Origin: Anaerobacillus sp.
Lineage (GTDB): Bacteria > Bacillota > Bacilli > Bacillales_H > Anaerobacillaceae
DNA: 5,983 bases
Assembly (NCBI GenBank): GCA_007120055.1
Contig: SKOL01000289.1
Coordinates: 1 to 5,983, forward strand
Direction of reading: 5' to 3'
The notes under the pieces are model-generated. The model had not been told where the DNA came from. It saw only the letters and a list, made by a program, of their open reading frames with translations, and searched no databases. Position numbers and translations under genes: made by a program. Of this stretch, positions 1 to 4,751 are shown one piece after another (within the stretch, counting starts at the first letter, position 1; every line of letters begins with the position of its first letter).

Positions 1-158
1 AACATTTTTAATTCATTCGGCTTTCCAACCTTCGTTAACAAATCGATAGGTCTTCCTACACAACAGCCTGCCACTCTCACCGTTTTAATAGTTAAATAAT
101 TTCCTTTTTTCTTAATCCAAGCTTTAGTTTTATGATCCATTCTGAGATTTAGCGCCAT
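1..158 (-). CDS. CC/Se-motif family small protein, 5' part only (runs off the left edge)
   Basis: An open frame runs from an ATG at 158-156 to the window edge, giving 52 residues without a stop. The start is supported by a purine-rich ribosome binding site (AAAAGGTGG, 177-169) about 8-10 bases upstream. The peptide has an N-terminal stretch K-A-W-I-K-K-K-G (12-19), a hydrophobic strand L-T-I (22-24), adjacent cysteines in A-G-C-C-V-G (30-35; C32 and C33) and V-G-K-P (44-47). This order, 'WIxxKG...LTI...GCC...GKP', is what I recall for the small family annotated as CC/Se motif (seleno)protein, in which one cysteine can be selenocysteine. Here both positions are TGT cysteine codons. The biochemical function is not established; the paired thiols suggest a redox or metal role (inference). 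A second in-frame ATG at 140 is a less likely start. The C-terminus is missing, so length cannot be compared with the family. Confidence 0.72.
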   Translation of the reverse strand, partial: MALNLRMDHKTKAWIKKKGNYLTIKTVRVAGCCVGRPIDLLTKVGKPNELKM

Positions 159-168
159 CGGGAACACA

Positions 169-177
169 CCACCTTTT
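169..177 (-). promoter_or_regulatory. Ribosome binding site of the CC/Se-motif gene
   Basis: AAAAGGTGG on the minus strand lies about 8-10 bases before the ATG at 158. It supports this start over the in-frame ATG at 140. Confidence 0.6.
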
Positions 178-231
178 AAAAATAAAATTAAAATCTGCGA
201 TTAACACAGCACCGTAACACCTATTAAGACA

Positions 232-260
232 ATATTATCTTAATTTTAAGAATATTTCAA
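232..260 (-). promoter_or_regulatory. Putative sigma-A promoter of the CC/Se-motif gene
   Basis: On the minus strand a -35 box TTGAAA (260-255, 5 of 6 consensus bases) is followed after exactly 17 bases by TAATAT (237-232, 4 of 6). An overlapping GATAAT (239-234) at 15-base spacing is an alternative -10. It would give a leader of roughly 65-70 bases before the ATG at 158. The surroundings are AT-rich, so chance matches are possible, but position and spacing fit the gene. Confidence 0.5.
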
Positions 261-480
261 ATGTTTATTTTTTAAAGTTGGTTTTTCACCCTGATTTGTT
301 TAGTTTATTGAATTTCATAATTCAATATTATCGCCATCTTAAATACAATTCCTTATATTGGCACCGTCCAAAAATTGATTTTTATGGCTTAATACGTTAC
401 TATAGTTATAGGCAAAGCGTTCTATCGTTGGAAAAGGCAAGCACTTTTCAAAGCGGTAGAGCGCTTATTTTATGTAAAAA
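261..480. other. Intergenic stretch with no convincing gene
   Basis: Together with the promoter and leader at 159-260, this forms a gap of about 320 bases between the CC/Se-motif gene and the terminator of the PPIase gene. A plus-strand open frame from a TTG at 278 to 577 has no ribosome binding site, runs through the terminator hairpin, and overlaps the 3' end of the minus-strand PPIase gene, so I treat it as chance. The only structure seen is a pair of small hairpins at 431-466, listed separately. Confidence 0.6.
431..471 (+). terminator. Two small tandem hairpins, possible weak plus-strand terminator
   Basis: The first hairpin is GAAAAG (431-436) with CTTTTC (444-449) and a 7-base loop. 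The second is AAGCG (451-455) with CGCTT (462-466) and a 6-base loop, followed on the plus strand by ATTTTAT. A weak promoter-like pair lies upstream on the plus strand (TTGATT at about 375, then after 17 bases TACTAT at about 398). These could be the end of a short plus-strand transcript or merely chance structure. The stems are short and the T-run is broken. Confidence 0.2.
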
Positions 481-481
481 G

Positions 482-530
482 AAGAGGCTGTCCGAAAACA
501 AGTGTCAGACACTTTTTAGACAGGCCTCTT
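482..530 (-). terminator. Nested hairpin terminator after the PPIase lipoprotein gene
   Basis: The arms AAGAGGCTGTC (482-492) and GACAGGCCTCTT (519-530) pair over 11 bp with one bulged C. Read on the minus strand the structure ends in CTTCTTTTT, as expected for a Rho-independent terminator, and it begins 6 bases past the TAA at 539-537. Inside the loop sits a second perfect inverted repeat, AAGTGTC-A-GACACTT (500-514). On the plus strand the hairpin is followed by only a short T-run (CTTTTATG), so it works best for minus-strand transcription but could act both ways. Confidence 0.8.
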
Positions 531-536
531 TTATGA

Positions 537-1535
537 TTACAACGTCACTTCAATATTCAATTCAGCTAATGCATTAAAATAATAGTCCATATATTTTTCA
601 TATACGAGTGAGGAAACTAGCTCCTCTTCAATTTCTTCGAAAGGAATCTGGTGTAACTCTTCTACTCTAATAATGTGGTAGCCGAAGTCAGTCTTCACAG
701 GTTCGCCGATTTCATCGAGTGGTTGCTCTAAAAGCGCCTCTTGAAACTCAGGAACTAATTCAACGACAGAAATCTCCTCGTATCTTCCAGCGCTATTCAA
801 ACTTCCTTCATCATCTGTAGTTTCTGTCGCTAATTCATTAAGGTCTGCACCTGCTAAAAGCTCTTCATACAGTTCATTGGCTCTATCTAAAGCTTCTTGG
901 TCAGTACGAATCTCGACCATCTCTCCACTAGCACTCATTTCTTGTGTAGCAATTAAGATGTGAGAAAACGTAGCAACTGTTAATTCTAATGAAACTTCTT
1001 CATAATAATCTAGCAAATCTTCGTCTGTAATATTATCTCGAAAGTGAGCTTCTATTTGAAACATAGAATTCAAAGAATTTCGAACGTCATCTTCGTCTAT
1101 ATTTAATTGATCATATGCTTCCTGAATTCTTTCATCTCCATAAACATATTCGATTTGCTCCCATAAAACATCTACCTGATTACTAGCCCATTCTCCACTC
1201 GACTTCTCGCCAATTACTTTTTCCATTACTAACTCTTGGATAGCTCCTTGACGATAATCTAAGTCATTGACTGGAGCTTCGGGGTTTAAAAATGCTTGTA
1301 CCGCTAAAAATATAGCAAGTTCATCTCCAGTAACTTCCCCACCGTCATAAACAGCAACAAGATTGTCGCCAAGATCTGATCTATCAAGTACCGGAAACTC
1401 AAGCCCCGTTTCTACCGTTTCATCGTTAGTATCATCACTATTATTACAAGCCATTACAACTGCCATTAAAATTAATATAACAAAAAGTAGACTTATTTTA
1501 CTTAAATACAATGTTCTCCACCTCTTCTTAATCAT
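537..1535 (-). CDS. Peptidyl-prolyl cis-trans isomerase lipoprotein (parvulin type, PrsA/SurA-like)
   Basis: This predicted lipoprotein would act outside the membrane, catalysing cis-trans isomerisation of X-Pro bonds and helping exported proteins fold. From the ATG at 1535 it has 332 residues: a basic N-terminus, a hydrophobic segment (14-29) and a lipobox V-V-M-A-C with C30 as lipid anchor. An acidic linker follows, then a helical SurA-N-like chaperone region (about 58-180) and a parvulin domain (about 188-293). Family landmarks in that domain are S-H-I-L-I (191-195, His192), A-G-A-D-L (229-232), V-P-E-F (261-264) and F-G-Y-H-I-I (284-289, His287). The length is close to B. subtilis PrsA (about 290). 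The start is uncertain: the ATG has no clear ribosome binding site, whereas a TTG at 1511 (residue 9) has a good one and would place the cysteine at position 22. It is last in a minus-strand run, 51 bases after the upstream gene. The domain call is firm; whether it is the main PrsA or a paralogue cannot be told. Confidence 0.93.
   Translation of the reverse strand: MIKKRWRTLYLSKISLLFVILILMAVVMACNNSDDTNDETVETGLEFPVLDRSDLGDNLVAVYDGGEVTGDELAIFLAVQAFLNPEAPVNDLDYRQGAIQELVMEKVIGEKSSGEWASNQVDVLWEQIEYVYGDERIQEAYDQLNIDEDDVRNSLNSMFQIEAHFRDNITDEDLLDYYEEVSLELTVATFSHILIATQEMSASGEMVEIRTDQEALDRANELYEELLAGADLNELATETTDDEGSLNSAGRYEEISVVELVPEFQEALLEQPLDEIGEPVKTDFGYHIIRVEELHQIPFEEIEEELVSSLVYEKYMDYYFNALAELNIEVTL
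1512..1528 (-). promoter_or_regulatory. Internal ribosome binding site pointing to a TTG start at 1511 for the PPIase gene
   Basis: On the minus strand AGAAGAGGTGGAGAACA directly precedes TTG at 1511-1509. The GAGGTG core is about 7 bases from the TTG, which is ideal spacing for a Bacillus-type start. The ATG 24 bases upstream has no comparable site (the bases before it are TTTTGTAGA). The TTG start gives a shorter signal peptide with one lysine; the ATG start gives a more basic, more typical n-region. I cannot decide between them. Confidence 0.5.
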
Positions 1536-1586
1536 TCTACAAAACTACTACTAATGCTTATTAAATAATATAATCCCCTTCACATT

Positions 1587-2210
1587 TTAATCACTCATTA
1601 TTTTCTTTTGTTCATAGTTGTATTTATTGGCGATTTCATAAAAACTTTTGCTTACGATAGGCCTGACGATTTCATTAAATTGTTCAACCGTAATATTTGG
1701 ATTTTCTTGTCGGGTCTCTTCTGAATATAATCCTTGTTGAATCGTATCAAGATCGTCTTTTATCCATTTTAAAACGGCAAGTTCTGCCTCATCAATCACA
1801 CCGTCTTCAGCAAATGGCGGGACAATGATCGGATCGCGATTATTCGTTGTTGAATGTAAACCGTGGATTAAAAAGTTCATATTTTGAAAATACCTAAAAT
1901 AGTAGATATCTCGGTCAACAAACAAGTTTCCATACTGTAAGATATAATTCGTCTTTAACATTTGTTCGTTAAATCTATGAAGCTCTTCCTCTAAATTATC
2001 CTGAACACTAGGAAGATGGTGCAACTCGATGATTCGATTGAGTGTTGTTTGAGAATCTTTAATCGAAAAATAAAAATGATTAATGAACGTTTTGTATTGC
2101 CTCTCATACTCATCTTTGTTTTGATTCATTTTATTTACCGAGAAAAATAATCCGACCGCAAGGACAATGATGGCAATGTTTTTGAACTTATTTAATTTAT
2201 TTGAAGACAT
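1587..2210 (-). CDS. Membrane-anchored protein of unknown function
   Basis: I do not recognise this 207-residue protein. One hydrophobic segment (about 11-26) follows a lysine-rich N-terminus (K5, K8, K10), with no lipobox or obvious cleavage site. It is therefore probably an N-in signal anchor exposing residues 27-207 outside the cell. The exposed part is rich in charged and aromatic residues, looks helical (heptad-like stretches at 72-95 and 140-160), includes an aromatic patch Y-Y-F-R-Y-F (103-108), and has no cysteine. The ATG at 2210 lies inside the 3' end of the Uma2 gene (14-base overlap), with GAGGT about 11 bases upstream, so translation is probably coupled. The next gene, 51 bases on, is the PPIase lipoprotein, which also acts outside the membrane; a link in envelope function is possible but only inferred from position. 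Confidence 0.85.
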   Translation of the reverse strand: MSSNKLNKFKNIAIIVLAVGLFFSVNKMNQNKDEYERQYKTFINHFYFSIKDSQTTLNRIIELHHLPSVQDNLEEELHRFNEQMLKTNYILQYGNLFVDRDIYYFRYFQNMNFLIHGLHSTTNNRDPIIVPPFAEDGVIDEAELAVLKWIKDDLDTIQQGLYSEETRQENPNITVEQFNEIVRPIVSKSFYEIANKYNYEQKKIMSD

Positions 2211-2760
2211 ATTCTAAATCTACCTCAAATCCATCGAACCGTTTTGAAGCCAGCGTTCCGCTTCCTGTTTTAATATCAAACTGTTCGTACATTCCTTCTT
2301 CGTTTAGTACATAGACAGTAATTGAATTTAGCATCGGGTTTACAATCCAGTATTCTTTAACGCCAAACTTCATATATAAATTTAATTTTGTTACTAAATC
2401 ATGAGATTGATTTGAAGGGCTAAGGATTTCAACGATCAGATCTGGTACACCAACATACTTCGTTTCTGTAAAGCCACTCTTTTCACAAATAATACTAATA
2501 TCAGGAATAATAACCTTATCACCCTCTACTCCGTCCTTTTTTAAGTGAACGTCATACGGTGCTGTAAATATCTCGCAAGACCTACCTCCAAGGAAATTTC
2601 CAAACTTTAGTTGAAGACGACTAGAAACCCTCTGATGCTTTGTAGATGGAGAAGGGGACATGTATACAACTCCATCAATATATTCTAATAAATCATCACT
2701 TTCTTCTCTCATCTCATAAAACTGCTTTAAAGATATAAAAGAACCGTGAGTTAACCCCAT
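2197..2760 (-). CDS. Uma2 family (DUF820) putative restriction-endonuclease-like protein
   Basis: A soluble 187-residue protein from the ATG at 2760, matching the usual Uma2 size (about 180-200). The family has a PD-(D/E)xK fold and is called a putative endonuclease, but its biological role is largely unknown. Visible landmarks in order are L-E-Y-I-D-G (25-30), a His in the T-K-H-Q-R segment (His42), I-P-D-I-S-I (85-90), G-V-P-D-L-I-V-E-I-L-S-P-S (104-116, Asp107 and Glu111 being the expected catalytic acids), a following K-L-N-L-Y-M-K segment, and E-Y-W-I-V-N-P (136-142). All family hallmarks are intact, so it could be active. A GTG three codons upstream (2769) is also open, but AAGGGGTGG at 2774-2766 is correctly spaced only for the ATG. 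It has its own promoter in front and overlaps the next gene by 14 bases. Confidence 0.93.
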   Translation of the reverse strand: MGLTHGSFISLKQFYEMREESDDLLEYIDGVVYMSPSPSTKHQRVSSRLQLKFGNFLGGRSCEIFTAPYDVHLKKDGVEGDKVIIPDISIICEKSGFTETKYVGVPDLIVEILSPSNQSHDLVTKLNLYMKFGVKEYWIVNPMLNSITVYVLNEEGMYEQFDIKTGSGTLASKRFDGFEVDLEYVFK

Positions 2761-2765
2761 TTCAT

Positions 2766-2774
2766 CCACCCCTT
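2766..2774 (-). promoter_or_regulatory. Ribosome binding site setting the Uma2 start at 2760
   Basis: AAGGGGTGG on the minus strand sits 5-8 bases before the ATG at 2760 and overlaps the alternative GTG at 2769, which rules that start out in practice. Confidence 0.65.
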
Positions 2775-2796
2775 ATACCAATTTTATCCTACAGTT

Positions 2797-2825
2797 ATTA
2801 TAGCATGAATAAAGTAAATTCTCAT
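2797..2825 (-). promoter_or_regulatory. Extended -10 sigma-A promoter for the Uma2 gene
   Basis: On the minus strand TGCTATAAT (2805-2797) gives a perfect TATAAT with the TG extension one base upstream. A weak -35, ATGAGA (2825-2820, 4 of 6), lies 17 bases further up and overlaps the stop codon of the preceding gene. Transcription would begin near 2790, about 30 bases before the ATG at 2760. It would let Uma2 and the two genes after it be expressed independently of the gene before. Confidence 0.6.
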
Positions 2826-3235
2826 TTAAAGGAAAACAGGCTTCTCTCAGTGGAACCGACATTGAAAGGTTTTGTTGACGTTGCTCTATTTTGAAGTCTT
2901 GAAATAACTGCTTGTATTTCCTCTACGTTTAATTGTTTGTATTCAAATTCCCAATCTAATAACGCTTCTTTCACACCCTCGATGAATGAAAATCCTACTA
3001 ACATAAATCTCGCATTAGGGTTGGAAATATGACTATAGTAACGAAATAAGCGACCGATCGCACTGTCGTCGATTTCTTTTTCGAAAAGTACATACAAATC
3101 ATTTCCATATCGATCTTCAAATTTCAGATCACAGATATCACCTTTTAAAAACATTGTTATTCCTTTGAATTTCAGTCCACCTTCTAGTAAGAATGGTTTG
3201 TTCATTAATACATTTCTAATTTGATTTTCAAACAT
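2822..3235 (-). CDS. NucS/PD-(D/E)xK-like small protein, possibly catalytically dead
   Basis: A soluble 137-residue protein from the ATG at 3235. The layout resembles small NucS-like nuclease proteins found in Bacillus: F-E-N-Q-I-R-N-V-L (2-10), F-L-L-E-G-G-L (15-21), K-G-D-I-C-D-L-K-F-E-D (31-41, Asp36 as the expected first acid), then L-Y-V-L-F-E-K-E (47-54) and D-D-S-A-I-G-R-L-F-R-Y-Y (56-67). In relatives as I remember them the strand reads L-Y-V-E-V-K and supplies the catalytic Glu and Lys; here the same positions read L-F-E, so the E-x-K appears lost. The family call is from memory of the pattern, not a search. Upstream in-frame ATGs exist at 3268, 3253 and 3238, but GAAGGGG (3250-3244) and a -10 box covering 3272-3267 favour the ATG at 3235. 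No terminator separates it from Uma2, 61 bases downstream. Confidence 0.8.
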   Translation of the reverse strand: MFENQIRNVLMNKPFLLEGGLKFKGITMFLKGDICDLKFEDRYGNDLYVLFEKEIDDSAIGRLFRYYSHISNPNARFMLVGFSFIEGVKEALLDWEFEYKQLNVEEIQAVISRLQNRATSTKPFNVGSTERSLFSFK

Positions 3236-3243
3236 CATTATTT

Positions 3244-3272
3244 CCCCTTCCATTATTTTTTCCTTCATTATA
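3244..3272 (-). promoter_or_regulatory. -10 box and ribosome binding site deciding the start of the NucS-like gene
   Basis: A perfect TATAAT (3272-3267) includes the first bases of the upstream ATG codon at 3268, so a transcript made from it would begin near 3260 and exclude that codon. GAAGGGG (3250-3244) then lies 8 bases before the ATG at 3235. I could not find a good -35 box at 16-18 bases, so the promoter itself is tentative. Confidence 0.4.
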
Positions 3273-3340
3273 TAAGTAGTAACAAAAGGGAAAAGACGGT
3301 GAAGAAAAATAAAAAAATTTTAATATTTTTGATATAAAAT

Positions 3341-3373
3341 AACCCGCATTTATGAAAGTCATAAATACGGGTT
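3341..3373 (-). terminator. Hairpin terminator after the FMN-binding lipoprotein gene
   Basis: A 15-bp stem (3341-3355 with 3359-3373) closes a 3-base loop, 28 bases past the stop codon at 3404-3402. The one non-Watson-Crick position is a U-G wobble in minus-strand RNA but a C-A mismatch in plus-strand RNA, supporting function on the minus strand. It is followed on the minus strand by ATTTTATAT, a broken but T-rich tail, with a longer T-run further on. Confidence 0.78.
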
Positions 3374-3401
3374 ACTTTAATTAATATTTACTAAACAACA
3401 A

Positions 3402-4559
3402 TTAGAATCTACCGATAATAACATCTTCTTCTTCAAGAATTCCAGCTTCTACTAAAGCTCTTTGGTAAGAAGTTGATTCTCTTGAAATACGTACTGTTGC
3501 ACCTGACATACCGTCACCAAACGAAATTTGTGCATTTCTTGTTGCTCCAGATACTGAATCTACGTGGTCTCTATCACCGAAGACGTTATCTTCGTTAATT
3601 CCATTAGCATAGCGAGAGTTAGACCAATCAACTAATGCAGTAACTTCTGTTGCATTTTTACCGATTAAATATTGGGCAATAGACTTATAGTTTCCTTCCC
3701 AGCCGCCTGTACCGTGACGCCCGTACGTTAACTCCATTTCTGTTGGAATTCCGTCTTCAAAAGTAACACCAGTTCTTTCTAAATACTCTTGCATAGTAGA
3801 GTTTTCATCTAAACCTTCAAAAACTCCACGGTCTGTTAATACTTTACCGAAAACACTAAAGCTTAAAATATTTTGGCCAGCATGCTCTTCCCAATTTGAA
3901 ATTTTAGTCATGTTAGATCCTGACACTCTAGTAGTAGGTACTGCTAAGCCACTACCAATCGTCATATCTTTCATCGGTGTTGAGAAATCAAAATCGCTAT
4001 CAAGTTTGTACTCAAATTGATGTCTTGTATATGGTTCAACGATTGCAAGTGCCACTGTTCCGTCAGCACTAACTTCCGCTGCATAAAATGCCATCATATC
4101 TGCAGTTTCAATTTCAAACATAGAATCTCCGGCAGCATATTCTTGACCTGCCTCTTCATTGTCAGGAGTTGTTAATGTTGGTGCCACAGAGAAATCTACA
4201 GTAACATCTGCTTCTGATTCAGTTCTTGAAAACCAATTTCCATCTCCATCTAATCTTAAAAATAACATATCAACATCTGTAATCACACCATCAGCATCAA
4301 GTGTTAATGTTGTTTCAATTTTTCGGTCAGCTTCTTCTAATGTAGTTCCGCCTGCTTCACCTACCCATGAATAACCTACATATGTTCCAGAGTAGTCTAC
4401 CGCATCTTCAGAAGTGCTTTCTTCATTTGTCTCTTCACTAGCTACTTCTTCGTTTGTGTTTGTCTCCTCTTCAGTTGCTGTTTCTTCACCAGAAGAACAA
4501 GCTGCTGCGACGCTAAGAAGTACAGCCAACGATACTACTTTTAATGCTTTCCATTTCAT
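3402..4559 (-). CDS. FMN-binding (flavinylated) lipoprotein, PplA-like
   Basis: Predicted surface lipoprotein of 385 residues that would carry covalently bound FMN and pass electrons outside the cell. The signal peptide has basic K2, K4 and K7, a hydrophobic core (8-20) and lipid-anchor Cys21 in V-A-A-A-C. A Glu/Thr/Ser-rich acidic linker (22-55) probably spans the cell wall. A larger domain follows; near the C-terminus D-S-V-S-G-A-T (334-340) matches the motif that ApbE-type transferases modify with FMN on the final Thr. A second copy-like D-G-M-S-G-A-T (349-355) comes soon after. Listeria PplA is likewise a flavinylated lipoprotein beside eet/fmn genes, and this neighbourhood agrees. A GTG at 4586 would add 9 residues, but GGGAGG (4572-4567) is 7 bases before the ATG at 4559. 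No ApbE gene is in the window. The exact electron partner is unknown; another flavin-dependent surface reductase remains possible. Confidence 0.88.
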   Translation of the reverse strand: MKWKALKVVSLAVLLSVAAACSSGEETATEEETNTNEEVASEETNEESTSEDAVDYSGTYVGYSWVGEAGGTTLEEADRKIETTLTLDADGVITDVDMLFLRLDGDGNWFSRTESEADVTVDFSVAPTLTTPDNEEAGQEYAAGDSMFEIETADMMAFYAAEVSADGTVALAIVEPYTRHQFEYKLDSDFDFSTPMKDMTIGSGLAVPTTRVSGSNMTKISNWEEHAGQNILSFSVFGKVLTDRGVFEGLDENSTMQEYLERTGVTFEDGIPTEMELTYGRHGTGGWEGNYKSIAQYLIGKNATEVTALVDWSNSRYANGINEDNVFGDRDHVDSVSGATRNAQISFGDGMSGATVRISRESTSYQRALVEAGILEEEDVIIGRF

Positions 4560-4566
4560 AATTATT

Positions 4567-4572
4567 CCTCCC
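4567..4572 (-). promoter_or_regulatory. Strong ribosome binding site of the FMN lipoprotein gene
   Basis: GGGAGG on the minus strand, 7 bases before the ATG at 4559, fixes this start rather than the GTG at 4586. It implies efficient translation. Confidence 0.75.
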
Positions 4573-4591
4573 TTTTTTTCTTTCACATTTT

Positions 4592-4619
4592 ACACAAATG
4601 TGTGTGAGTACCCTCTCAC
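4592..4619 (-). promoter_or_regulatory. Small inverted repeats in the leader of the FMN lipoprotein gene
   Basis: Two adjacent symmetrical elements lie 33-60 bases upstream of the ATG: ACACA-AA-TGTGT (4592-4603) and GTGAG with CTCAC around a 6-base loop (4604-4619). They could be an operator or a leader hairpin. I do not recognise either as a known regulator site, and 5-bp arms can arise by chance. Confidence 0.25.
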
Positions 4620-4658
4620 CCCGGCTCAATTTCATAATACAACGAAAATCACGAGATA

Positions 4659-4687
4659 AATATGTCCAAGTTTGTATTTTTTGTGAA
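4659..4687 (-). promoter_or_regulatory. Possible promoter of the FMN lipoprotein gene
   Basis: On the minus strand TTCACA (4687-4682, 5 of 6 to TTGACA) and CATATT (4664-4659, 4 of 6) are separated by 17 bases. A transcript from here would have a leader of about 95 bases. The gap of 192 bases after the EcfT-like gene is long for an operon, so a separate or additional promoter is plausible. The -10 is weak. Confidence 0.3.
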
Positions 4688-4751
4688 AACGGGGTATAAT
4701 CAGGGATTACCCTTACAACAGAATTAGCTAAGTAAGTATATCCTACTGACC

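Noticed and set aside
278..577. Plus-strand open frame of 99 codons
   Set aside because: It starts at TTG without a ribosome binding site, crosses the terminator hairpin and overlaps the end of the PPIase gene; its composition does not look like a protein.
1363..1554. Plus-strand open frame opposite the PPIase signal peptide region
   Set aside because: It is antisense to a well-supported gene and simply mirrors its coding sequence.
4159..4374. Plus-strand Ser/Val-rich open frame opposite the FMN lipoprotein
   Set aside because: It is a shadow of the acidic, Thr/Ser-rich lipoprotein on the other strand, with no ribosome binding site.
4414..4659. Plus-strand Ser-rich open frame
   Set aside because: It is the complement of the lipoprotein's Glu-rich linker and leader, not a gene.
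4681..4700. Possible cre or Rex operator half-sites (TGAAAACG, TTGTGAA)
   Set aside because: Only the left half matches either consensus; the right half is absent, so I do not call a site.
4668..4700. Plus-strand promoter with TATAAT at 4695-4700
   Set aside because: The -10 is perfect but the -35 at 17 bases (TTGTAT) matches poorly, and there is no plus-strand gene downstream.
4693..4713. Terminator after the EcfT-like gene
   Set aside because: The inverted repeat is imperfect and followed by only GTTTTC; it is too weak to call.
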